Below the pieces are notes generated by a model, which had not been told where the DNA came from, made no database searches, and saw only the letters and a list, made by a program, of their open reading frames with translations. This document shows positions 1-7,383 of a DNA stretch of 11,785 nt, piece by piece; the first letter of the stretch is position 1, and each line of letters starts with the position of its first letter. A program made the position numbers and the translations under genes. The DNA comes from Candidatus Heimdallarchaeota archaeon (lineage in GTDB: Archaea; Asgardarchaeota; Heimdallarchaeia; Heimdallarchaeales; Heimdallarchaeaceae), in NCBI GenBank assembly GCA_030628305.1, contig DAOVRE010000020.1, forward strand, positions 1-11,785, in the 5' to 3' direction.

Positions 1-156
1 TTAAGCGTTTTTTAGAGAATCTTTTTAACGTTTCAATTATTAGAATGGATTTATATTCTTATTATGTTTTATGAAGTATACACTCCGACAATATTACGTA
101 TATTTAAAAAAAATTTCATAGCTGTTTTCATAATCAACAATTGACATTTATCTGCT

Positions 157-172
157 GTAATTAAATAATTAC
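157..172 (+). promoter_or_regulatory. TATA-like promoter element inside an inverted repeat
   Basis: GTAATT and AATTAC form a perfect inverted repeat around a 4-base spacer. The AT-rich centre TTAAATAA (161-168) lies about 30 bp upstream of the ATG at 194, the usual archaeal TATA distance for a transcript starting at or next to the start codon. No Shine-Dalgarno sequence is seen and an in-frame TAA directly precedes the ATG, so a leaderless mRNA is likely. The repeat could be an operator for a dimeric repressor, but AT-rich DNA makes such palindromes by chance. The rest of bases 1-193 shows T-runs (near 9-14 and 22-26) and no gene. Confidence 0.4.
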
Positions 173-193
173 GCAAGTGCTAGTGATTCATAA

Positions 194-1798
194 ATGATCG
201 AGATATTTCATGTAAGGCATAACAAATCACGTATACTTTCTCCACAAACAGTTCTTGAGGTAGGGGATAGTATATTAATCTCAGGTAAAGAAGAACAACT
301 ACCCTTTGTACAAGCAAATCAAAAACTCAGACTACATATATTGTTTATTTCCCCTGTGGGAACAATTATTGATTCAGATCAGTTACGTTTAGATGAAACA
401 GGTCTCCGTCACATTTATCGTTTTCCGATAACACCTGACCTTTTTTCTGGTACCTACATCCTTCAGTTAGATGGCGATTTTAAGCGGGTAGCAAAGGTCA
501 ATATTAAAACAAAGAAGCAGTTAATGCATCGATGGATATTTACATATGGTGTTAAGATAATAAATCCAAATAATTATCCCATAAATGATTTTACCATTGA
601 TATTATGATGCCTCCTAATATCTCACCCATTCAACAAGTTACAAAGATTGAGTGTAACTTTCAACCTAGCAAATTAATTACAGATAAAGAGGGAAACAGA
701 TGGATGAGATTTTACTTTGCACAACTCAATCCTAATGAGAAAATAACTATTGCATATCGTGCACTTATAATTACTAGATTGATCTCCTATGATGTTACAA
801 GAATAAAATCAGAGGAAAAAAACATAGAAAATCTTTATCCTGAAACTTTTAGAAAATATACGCAAGATGAACCATTTATTAATTCCTCAAACAGAAAAAT
901 CATTCAAATAGCCAAAAAAACAAGTGGTTTTTCTGCGCTAAGCAAGGTTTTAGCGTTTTTGAAATTCCTCAGAGAAAATATTCAATTCCTTCCTCAAAGC
1001 GGTGACTTTGGAGCACTTTATGCTCTAGAAAATGGATATGGAGATTGTACTGAGTTCGCCTCACTTTTTGTAAGTCTTTGTAGAGCTGCCAATGTACCAG
1101 CTAGACTTACTACAAGTATTATGCAAAGTGAAAATGGAGAATGACAACATCATTCACAAGCTGAGTTTTTTGTAAATGGCATATGGATTCCTATCGATCC
1201 TACTTTACAGGAAGATACGAGATACTTACTGCGAAATCCTGGTTGCATAATGTTACAGCGAGGTAATACAATGGGAGATTCTCCAATCAGACAGATTCGT
1301 TACTTCTATGACGACATTCAAAACAATAAGATAACAATACACACTTTCATTGATATATACAGTGATAAAGGAAAAATAATGAAAAAGATGAGAGAAATTC
1401 CTTCAGAATTGGAGCTAGGAACAAAAGGTACGCTTTTTGAGAATATATCTTGGAAACACACCATTCCAAGTTTAGACCTAGAGCAACAAGTTCACAATAT
1501 CGACATAAGAGTGACAGCTCCAGAAACTGCGCCTATTCACAAACCCTTCAGTATTCCAGTTCATATGTATAACAGAGGGGATGAAGATGTTACTGGAACG
1601 CTTCGGATATCTTTTGTTCGTGGTGGGATCTATACTAGTCACCTCTACCCGTTATTGCTTGAAAGAAATTCTCATGAACCAATCATGATAGAAATCCCAG
1701 CAACAAATTTTCTAGGGAAAACTCTTGTTGAATTTATCTTCCAAGATGAAAATGGAGAAAAATTGGGCTACGAACAAAGGAAAATTCATTTTCAATAA
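194..1798 (+). pseudogene. Transglutaminase-like (papain-fold) protein interrupted by an in-frame TGA
   Basis: One reading frame of 534 codons is broken only by TGA at 1142-1144 (codon 317). Residues 1-110 look like a beta-sandwich of the macroglobulin MG2 type. Residues 110-200 form a second beta-rich domain. The transglutaminase core follows: nucleophile Cys285 in GYGDC, then, beyond the stop, His320 in HSQAEF and Asp335 in WIPIDPT, matching the family HxWxE and DPT signatures. The tail after about residue 430 is another beta-sandwich. There is no signal peptide or membrane helix, and the TAA next to the ATG excludes a longer start, so a cytoplasmic product is expected. The upstream piece (194-1144) lacks His and Asp, and a piece from ATG 1250 lacks all three catalytic residues, so neither can be an active enzyme alone. 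The original codon may have been Trp TGG. Substrate and reaction (protease, amidase or cross-linking) cannot be told. Confidence 0.8.
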
Positions 1799-1836
1799 AA
1801 AAAAAGGAAGGGAAAAACTGGAATTATATACCAGTT
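1797..1836 (-). terminator. Hairpin plus T-tract terminator of the permease gene
   Basis: On the minus strand AACTGG (1836-1831) pairs perfectly with CCAGTT (1821-1816) across a 9-base loop that contains the permease stop codon. It is followed by a pyrimidine tract ending in nine T (1805-1797). T-tracts are sufficient for intrinsic termination in archaea. The convergent transglutaminase gene stops at 1798, inside this tract, and shows no T-tract terminator of its own. Confidence 0.6.
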
Positions 1837-4721
1837 ATAGCTTCTGCTCTTGATCCCAAGATAACATTGGTTATAAACAGACTTACAATCTGTAGAAACA
1901 TCAATATAACACCTAATGCACAAAATATCTGGAATTTCAAAGGATTCCATGCCATATACCAGGTTATTGTTCCAGCATTTGCTTGAAATATCAGGAATAT
2001 TGTTGTTGATACTTCAGATAAACAATAGAGGAACGATACTAGAGATCCTGCAAAAACATTTAGGGAGATTAGCGGTATAGTAATACTTGAAAAAGTTTTA
2101 GCTCTACTTGCTCCAAGGTTAAATGCCGCTTCCTCTAAGACCACATCCATCTGTTGCAATCCTGCATAAGCAGATCGTACCGTAAAGGGGAATTTTCTAA
2201 CTGCATAACTCAGTATAAGTAATGTAACCGCAACTCCAATAAATGGATCTAAGCGAAGAGATGATGTAATCCATGCCATTGAGTTCGTAAACCAGTTAGG
2301 ATTTCGTGAAGCCATACCACTCCAATCAAAAGCTCTGTAATAACCAATTGCTAGTACTATTCCGGGGATAGCTATGGGTAAAGTTACTAGAGCATCAAGG
2401 AGATTCCTACCTCTGAAATCTTTTCTACTTATTACATAAGCTGCTAATGATCCTAAAACAACAATTAGTAACGTTGCTATTACACTGTATACCAAAGTAT
2501 TAATCACATACCTTGGTATATTGTACGTTGAAGAAATGAAAACTAATCTATAATTTTCAAGCGTGAATATTATATCACCTGGGCTTCCAGCACCCAGCGT
2601 TTCCATCAGAGACATAAGAATCACCCCCACATGAACCATGAGTGAATATGCAAATAACACTATAAGAAACGGATATATGTATAATAATTTCCATCCTGCT
2701 TTTGCCATTCGGTATTGTCCAGCTCGACCTTTTGATACCATAGAGTATTTCCGGAGAGAGATGTATTTTCTAATCACAAAGAATCCGATAATGGCCATTA
2801 TTAGCAAAATTCCACCTAGAACACACACTTCAGGCGTGATTACAGCAGATCCTGCTCTTGCATAGTTTTCAAAAATATAATACGTCAGATAGTTTTTTGC
2901 AGCACTATCTCCCATCGCAGCAAATATTATCGGTGTTCCTACATCTTCCATTGAGAGGATTAAGACCAATATTGCTCCTGCACCAATTCCGGGCATTGCA
3001 AGAGGAAGTGTTATAGTCCTAAATAATTTGAAACTACCAGCACCCAGATTTTCTGCTGACTCCTCCATTGTTGGATCAATATTGATAAAGGAAGAAAATG
3101 CATTAAGATAAACTAAGGCATAGAAATGGGATGTTTGCACAAGGGTAATAGCTATGAACCCTTCAAATATTAGTTTGAAGTTAAAGACTGGATCCAAGAA
3201 GAAATTGTTTAGAAAACCATTTGGACCAAGAATCAGACGGAAGCCCATACCAGAGATAAATGGCGGTATAATAAGAGGAGCAAGGGCTAGAATGCTCACC
3301 AATCTTTTACCAGGAAACTCAAATCTAGCTAAGACAAAAGCTAATGCTGTTCCTAACAGTACAGAGAAAAGAGTTGTAGATAAACCTAGTATTATGGTAT
3401 TTACCACGACACCTCTATTTACTCCACTCAAGACTAAGACATTCACAGTTCGTGTATCCTCATATTCACCTATCAAGCTTAAAGTTAGAATGCTTGAACT
3501 ATCCAGAATATGTAGTCCACCTTTTTCTTGAGCAAGGATTATCTGACTCGATATTTCATCGACATAGATATCTTGTGTTCTATAAATTGTAGTGTTGTAA
3601 TAACTTGTTTCTGATATATCTGAAACGTTAGATGTATCTAATATTGTTAGTCCATAATCTAGCTTTATATCATCACGAATAGTTACATAACTATAATCAT
3701 CTACAACCTCTACACCAAAGGATTTTATATCAGATTTATAATCTAACAAAGAAATGGATAATGGATCAGAAATATCGAAAATAGCAAAACCAAAAAGACC
3801 AAGTGCTACATAAGCTGTATTTCCCTCAATTTTAATGTCTTGTGCTCTAATGGAAATGGTCTTATTAATACTATCCTCAACATAATCATAAGTGTTTATA
3901 GAGTTAACTTCGATTGGGTTGCTTGGGTCACTTACATCATATATAATTAGTCCAGAGGAATATCCAACTAAAAATGCATAATCACCAGAGATAGCTATTG
4001 TTTTTGAATCAGTTTCTATAGCTATAGTTGATAGTACTTGTGGATCAGCAACATCTGAAACATCTATTATAGAAAATCCTTTGTTATCATTATCAAGATA
4101 TACAAAATTATTATCTATATCTAATGTTAAGAAATTTGTATAATTAAATAAATCAGGAAGGAAGCTTACAGGATAAAAGGTATCAGATATATCTGAGATA
4201 TCAAAAATTGTTAATCCGCTTTTACCAGCTGCTGTATAAAGATAATCACCTTGTATTTCCATATCCGTGAAATAACTCACTTCATCAAAATAATCAACAA
4301 TTTCTGTAAGTGATTCTGGGTTCGTAATATCTATGATTTCAATACCAGCCCCTCTTTCAGCAACAAATGCAAGATTATCTTGTACAATTACTGATACTGA
4401 GGGTCCACCAATTTGCTGCTCACCTGCTAGCCACAGTTGTGTTGTATTATCTCCTGGAAAATTAAAATGAACAGGATCGGTAAACACGTTTGTAATCGGT
4501 TGAGTAGACCATATGCCATTGAAGTAAACTCCACCTGATAAAACTAGGACTAATGGAACAACCATCCAAATAATAAAGACAATTGTTACAATAACAATAA
4601 TTAGGTTAGTTGAAGGATCACGTAGTAATTTTACATACAATACATCAAGTAATGATTTTCTCTGTTTAGATTTTTCTGTCGACTGGCTTTCCTTCTTTTC
4701 TTTTTTTCTCGAGCTTGCCAT
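1824..4721 (-). CDS. ABC importer permease, two fused MetI-like domains with an inserted LVIVD beta-propeller
   Basis: The 965-residue membrane protein is the translocation pore of an ABC importer. A basic cytoplasmic tail (1-35) precedes membrane helix 1 (39-64). Residues about 105-420 are an inserted extracytoplasmic propeller. Helices 2-6 (about 436-651) complete the first permease domain, with an EAA loop near 553-582 (EESAENLGAG, TLPL). The second domain (about 676-954, six helices) has its own EAA loop near 863-889 (LEEAAFNLGAS, TIPL). This tandem layout is that of FbpB/ThiP-type permeases for ferric iron, thiamine or similar ligands, which usually have about 500-550 residues; the propeller accounts for most of the excess. 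The gene lies 158 bp downstream of the solute-binding protein on the same strand. No ATPase gene follows, because the next gene is convergent. An ATP-binding subunit must come from elsewhere. Substrate is not assignable. The upstream gap holds a terminator hairpin and no strong promoter. Confidence 0.9.
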   Translation of the reverse strand: MASSRKKEKKESQSTEKSKQRKSLLDVLYVKLLRDPSTNLIIVIVTIVFIIWMVVPLVLVLSGGVYFNGIWSTQPITNVFTDPVHFNFPGDNTTQLWLAGEQQIGGPSVSVIVQDNLAFVAERGAGIEIIDITNPESLTEIVDYFDEVSYFTDMEIQGDYLYTAAGKSGLTIFDISDISDTFYPVSFLPDLFNYTNFLTLDIDNNFVYLDNDNKGFSIIDVSDVADPQVLSTIAIETDSKTIAISGDYAFLVGYSSGLIIYDVSDPSNPIEVNSINTYDYVEDSINKTISIRAQDIKIEGNTAYVALGLFGFAIFDISDPLSISLLDYKSDIKSFGVEVVDDYSYVTIRDDIKLDYGLTILDTSNVSDISETSYYNTTIYRTQDIYVDEISSQIILAQEKGGLHILDSSSILTLSLIGEYEDTRTVNVLVLSGVNRGVVVNTIILGLSTTLFSVLLGTALAFVLARFEFPGKRLVSILALAPLIIPPFISGMGFRLILGPNGFLNNFFLDPVFNFKLIFEGFIAITLVQTSHFYALVYLNAFSSFINIDPTMEESAENLGAGSFKLFRTITLPLAMPGIGAGAILVLILSMEDVGTPIIFAAMGDSAAKNYLTYYIFENYARAGSAVITPEVCVLGGILLIMAIIGFFVIRKYISLRKYSMVSKGRAGQYRMAKAGWKLLYIYPFLIVLFAYSLMVHVGVILMSLMETLGAGSPGDIIFTLENYRLVFISSTYNIPRYVINTLVYSVIATLLIVVLGSLAAYVISRKDFRGRNLLDALVTLPIAIPGIVLAIGYYRAFDWSGMASRNPNWFTNSMAWITSSLRLDPFIGVAVTLLILSYAVRKFPFTVRSAYAGLQQMDVVLEEAAFNLGASRAKTFSSITIPLISLNVFAGSLVSFLYCLSEVSTTIFLIFQANAGTITWYMAWNPLKFQIFCALGVILMFLQIVSLFITNVILGSRAEAITGI
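3462..4409 (-). other. Seven-repeat LVIVD beta-propeller domain inside the permease
   Basis: Seven copies of a motif resembling GxxIxDxSD occur near residues 124, 167, 213, 255, 309, 355 and 400: GIEIIDITN, GLTIFDISD, GFSIIDVSD, GLIIYDVSD, GFAIFDISD, GLTILDTSN and GLHILDSSS. Spacing is 42-54 residues, which matches LVIVD repeats and suggests one closed seven-bladed propeller. Its place between membrane helices 1 and 2, after a positively charged cytoplasmic tail, puts it outside the cell. LVIVD proteins are usually surface proteins of poorly known function. Ligand capture or docking of the binding protein is inference. Confidence 0.85.
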
Positions 4722-4847
4722 CTTAATTCTTCCAAAAATCTTAAGTCAAAAGCCAATAAACTTAATGCTTTTTGAACTTTACTTAAAATTTCAGCGAGAA
4801 TCATGAAAAATTACTGAAAATTTACTAGAATTAAAAATTTAGTGTAT

Positions 4848-4885
4848 AAAAAGAAAGGAAGGAATTAGAGTAATAATCTCTAATT
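4848..4885 (-). terminator. Hairpin plus pyrimidine-tract terminator after the solute-binding protein gene
   Basis: On the minus strand AATTAGAG (4885-4878) pairs perfectly with CTCTAATT (4870-4863) around a 7-base loop. The TAG stop codon lies in the first arm. The tract CCTTCCTTTCTTTTTA follows. It probably ends or attenuates the binding-protein transcript and so lowers permease expression relative to binding protein, a common arrangement. It could instead only stabilise the mRNA 3' end. Confidence 0.6.
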
Positions 4886-6361
4886 TCTGCGTTTTTTACG
4901 AATTATAGGAATAGCAGCTAATACAGCAATAGCCAACACAACAGGTAATGTAGGCAATGGATTTTCAGTTGGTTCTCCTGCTAATGCCTGGTATATTGCA
5001 TTATACTTTGCTCCAGCGAAGCTTCTCCAAGCACTCTCATACTTTGTAGCATCTAGAGGATTACTGATGAATTCCTCATTAATAGTAAATGCTTCCTCGT
5101 AAGTAAAATTCACAGTTCCTAAATCTACAACTAATTCGTTGAAATATGTTTCATTAATATCTCCGTCTCTTAGTTGAGTAACCATTTCTCCCCATGTTTG
5201 ACGTAAGAGAGTGTGCTTTGAAGTGATTGTGTTGTGGAAATAGTAAATAGTCACATCAAGTAGATCTGTTGCTTCTGTTTCATTGAAGTCAATACCTTCG
5301 TTGTCTAATGTGGAATTATAAAGAACATAAAGTGATTCTTTGGTTTGACCAAATGGGGTCCAAAAAGCGCTTTCCATTACAGGAAGACGGTTTACACCTT
5401 CAGTTAACCAGACAGATTGTCCGTCTGCTGAGAACAGGTATTCAAGAAATGCTTCTGCTGCTTCTTGATCATCTACATTTACACCTAGTGCTATAGGATC
5501 TCCATTTACAATTGATTGACCTTCAGGAATAATGTATTCACAATTTGGGTTTTCATCTACAGCAATAACACCATAGAAATCTATTGTCATAGCGATTCCT
5601 ACTTCACCTTGAACTACTGCAGCACGAGTGTCAACTGAACCAGGATATATGCCAGAATTTCCTCCCATACGTGTCATTATTGACCATCCTTCTTCCCACC
5701 CAAATGCTTGGAGTATAATTTGGTATATTCTAGTATTTGAAGTAGTTAAAGGCGGATCACCCATACTGATAGCTTTTACGCTTGGGTTGATGTAGTAAGT
5801 TGGTGATGCTAGTTCTTCCCAAGTGTGTGGAACAGGAAGTCCATGTTGATCAAGGAAATTATGATTCACAGTAAAACCAAATGAGGATATAGCATTAGCA
5901 ACCCAAATTAGTTCACCACTTGTGTTGTTTAATTTCATACCTGCTCCAGCGATTGTATCAGGGACATTTGCATTAATGTAATCAATTAAAGTTGTGTTAT
6001 CAACTGCTTTGAGCAATCCCCAATTATTCATGGTATTGAACAATGCAGGTCCACCACCCCATGCAAGATCTACAGATTTTGAAGGATCTTGCAGGAGTTT
6101 TTTCCACCCTTCATCTGTAGTGGCTTGTAGGAAGACTATGTCAGTTATACCAAGTTCAATTGCTCTTGGAGTGGATAGAAATGCAGTTGAAAATGCTGCT
6201 TGGATTGTTGTATCATGCCTTGTAACAACAGTTAACGTGGTAGCATCTGGTGTTGCAATAGGAGTAACTGGAGTGTCAGTTGCTGCATTCACCGATAAGA
6301 ACGGTCCAACAGTTAATGATGCTAATAAAATAGCAATCAATGTTAAATTTTTTATTTTCAT
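4880..6361 (-). CDS. ABC transporter solute-binding protein with C-terminal membrane anchor
   Basis: The 493-residue exported protein captures the ligand for the adjacent permease. An N-terminal signal peptide (1-26: basic start, hydrophobic core, VNA cleavage site, no lipobox cysteine) is followed by a periplasmic-binding-protein fold of the iron/thiamine/aminoethylphosphonate-like class. Landmarks are DLAWGGGPALF near residue 100, FGFTVNHNFL and HTWEEL in the middle, GIAMTIDFYG, and the late segment YLFSADGQ that is typical of extracellular solute-binding families. The C-terminus is a short Pro-containing linker, a hydrophobic helix (about 471-487) and RKKRRN, an archaeal way of tethering surface proteins. 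The ligand is not readable from sequence. On the minus strand AGAAGGATGA upstream of the ATG is a moderate Shine-Dalgarno match and supports the start. The gene is first in its unit, with a candidate promoter and operator just upstream. Confidence 0.9.
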   Translation of the reverse strand: MKIKNLTLIAILLASLTVGPFLSVNAATDTPVTPIATPDATTLTVVTRHDTTIQAAFSTAFLSTPRAIELGITDIVFLQATTDEGWKKLLQDPSKSVDLAWGGGPALFNTMNNWGLLKAVDNTTLIDYINANVPDTIAGAGMKLNNTSGELIWVANAISSFGFTVNHNFLDQHGLPVPHTWEELASPTYYINPSVKAISMGDPPLTTSNTRIYQIILQAFGWEEGWSIMTRMGGNSGIYPGSVDTRAAVVQGEVGIAMTIDFYGVIAVDENPNCEYIIPEGQSIVNGDPIALGVNVDDQEAAEAFLEYLFSADGQSVWLTEGVNRLPVMESAFWTPFGQTKESLYVLYNSTLDNEGIDFNETEATDLLDVTIYYFHNTITSKHTLLRQTWGEMVTQLRDGDINETYFNELVVDLGTVNFTYEEAFTINEEFISNPLDATKYESAWRSFAGAKYNAIYQALAGEPTENPLPTLPVVLAIAVLAAIPIIRKKRRN

Positions 6362-6380
6362 ATTATCTTCATCCTTCTAA

Positions 6381-6427
6381 TGATATCTATTATATCAAAT
6401 AACCATCGATGCATCAAACTATAAAGG
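6381..6427 (-). promoter_or_regulatory. Candidate promoter and operator of the solute-binding protein gene
   Basis: On the minus strand TTTATAG (near 6425-6419) is a TATA-like element about 60 bp before the ATG at 6361, implying an mRNA start near 6394 and a leader of roughly 30 bases. TGATAT and ATATCA (6381-6386 and 6392-6397) form a perfect inverted repeat with a 5-base spacer, placed over the predicted mRNA start where a repressor would block initiation. A second TATA-like element lies at 6440-6446. The rest of the divergent gap 6362-6569 shows no gene or RNA. Confidence 0.35.
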
Positions 6428-6569
6428 TTTTGTAGTTGTTATAAAATCGCATTATCAATCAATTTTTCTGTTAAAATATTAATCAGACATATTATCGGTA
6501 AAATATTGACATACAATAGAATTAAACAATCTAATAGCTGAATTTCTTTTAACATAAGTAAGTGATAAG

Positions 6570-6931
6570 ATGAAAAAACGTATTATTATCTCTGTAATGA
6601 TATTATCAATCTTTATTGCGTCTAGCGGTTTAAAAAATAACAACCAATGAACTTAGTTTTGACAGCATTGTATCAATTAATGAGGAACAAGATTTACCAT
6701 ATTTTGATAATGTTGTTCTGATAACATGGGACGGCACAAACGCAGAGTGGTTCGAAAACATTACTTTTTACTCTAACAGACACATTTGGAAACACAGCAA
6801 CAATTGAAATAAACGACATTAGTACCGCTCCAATATCAAAGTGGTTTTCCATATCAGGACTTTTGGTTTTAAGTTCAATCATTTATATAAAAAAAGGAAC
6901 AAATAAATTCCTTTCTCTTTTTGTTTTTTAA
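6570..6931 (+). pseudogene. Small exported protein with C-terminal membrane helix, broken by frameshifts
   Basis: The ATG opens a signal peptide (MKKRIIISVMILSIFIASSG) that stops at TGA 6648. Dropping one A from the A6 run at 6632-6637 leads into a frame that reads KITTNELSFDS to WFENIT. Dropping one T from the T5 run at 6765-6769 leads into a third frame, giving ITFTLTDTFGNTATIEIND, then a membrane helix (KWFSISGLLVLSSIIYIKK) and a stop at 6929-6931. The joined product has about 119 residues: signal peptide, short extracytoplasmic beta-rich part, membrane anchor. Adding one A to the A7 run at 6889-6895 would instead end it in IKKRNK at a TAA (6904-6906), much like the RKKRRN end of the binding protein. 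Function is unknown and I recognise no family. AAGTGAT at 6560-6566 is a weak Shine-Dalgarno match. Real decay or homopolymer errors in the assembly are both possible. Confidence 0.6.
6889..6929. terminator. Bidirectional hairpin terminator between convergent genes
   Basis: AAAGGAA (6893-6899) pairs with TTCCTTT (6908-6914) around an 8-base loop. On the plus strand it is followed by CTCTTTTTGTTTTTT. On the minus strand the second arm runs into seven T. It can therefore end both the small plus-strand gene and the SMC operon, whose last stop codon (6930-6928) is 13 bases before the hairpin. Confidence 0.6.
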
Positions 6932-7383
6932 TCAATTTGACCCCAAGTGAGAAATTTTCCATCCTTTCTTTTTACCAAAACAGTTCCAAATTTTCTCCAT
7001 TGTTCTTCTCTAAATCTTACTATGCTGAAATCAGTTTCTAGGACCTGTTTGTTTTTATTTTCTATAATATTCACTTTTGTTTTTTCATCTTCGAAAAATA
7101 TTTTGGGAACAAACCTTCCCTCTTTTGGTTTTCTTTGCATCTGCTTTGAGAGATCAAATATCTGTTCAATTGGTAATAAATCAAAGATAGGCTTGTGTTC
7201 ACTAACATAAACTGAACCTGGACAAACTTCTAATGATCTATTTTCATTTTTACATTTAGTACAGAACACAAGTTGACATCCATTACAGACTTCCCAGCCT
7301 TCTAATGCTGCTTCCTTTACCATCATCAGTGAATTACAAAAAGCACATCTAATATAACAGTGTAAAATTTCAAGTTCTTTCAA
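6928..7383 (-). CDS. Zinc-finger protein with RING/FYVE-like cysteine pattern, last gene of the SMC operon
   Basis: The 151-residue protein has an N-terminal metal-binding region: C13-x2-C16, C33-x2-C36-x4-C41-x2-C44 and C54, with H8, C9 and H63 as spare ligands. The block C33 to C44 (CNGCQLVFCTKC) has the spacing of treble-clef cross-brace fingers such as FYVE and resembles RING-type folds. Seven or eight ligands suggest two zinc ions. Residues 65-151 are charged and mixed alpha/beta, with no family I recognise. The start is TTG, overlapping the previous stop as TTGA. GAGGAG lies 11 bases upstream, and the first internal Met (residue 20) would lose C13 and C16. By position it is the operon's counterpart of Nse1, the RING subunit of eukaryotic Smc5/6, but Nse1 carries its RING at the C-terminus after winged helices, so homology is not shown. 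It could instead be a DNA- or protein-binding zinc ribbon. Confidence 0.75.
   Translation of the reverse strand: MKELEILHCYIRCAFCNSLMMVKEAALEGWEVCNGCQLVFCTKCKNENRSLEVCPGSVYVSEHKPIFDLLPIEQIFDLSKQMQRKPKEGRFVPKIFFEDEKTKVNIIENKNKQVLETDFSIVRFREEQWRKFGTVLVKRKDGKFLTWGQID

Noticed and set aside
1142..1144. A variant genetic code with TGA as Trp
   Set aside because: The permease, binding protein and SMC genes use TGG for Trp and contain no in-frame TGA; the SMC and KITE genes end at TGA.
2638..3531. Open frames on the plus strand inside the permease gene (2638-2865 and 3154-3531)
   Set aside because: They lie antisense to a long, motif-rich coding region, match no recognisable domain and have no promoter or ribosome site that I can see.
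5308..6380. Plus-strand open frames inside the solute-binding protein gene
   Set aside because: Antisense shadows of a gene with a clear signal peptide, binding-protein fold and membrane anchor.
6694..6882. Minus-strand 62-residue open frame over the broken small gene
   Set aside because: The plus strand gives a coherent signal peptide, body and membrane helix once homopolymer shifts are allowed; the minus frame has no such structure.
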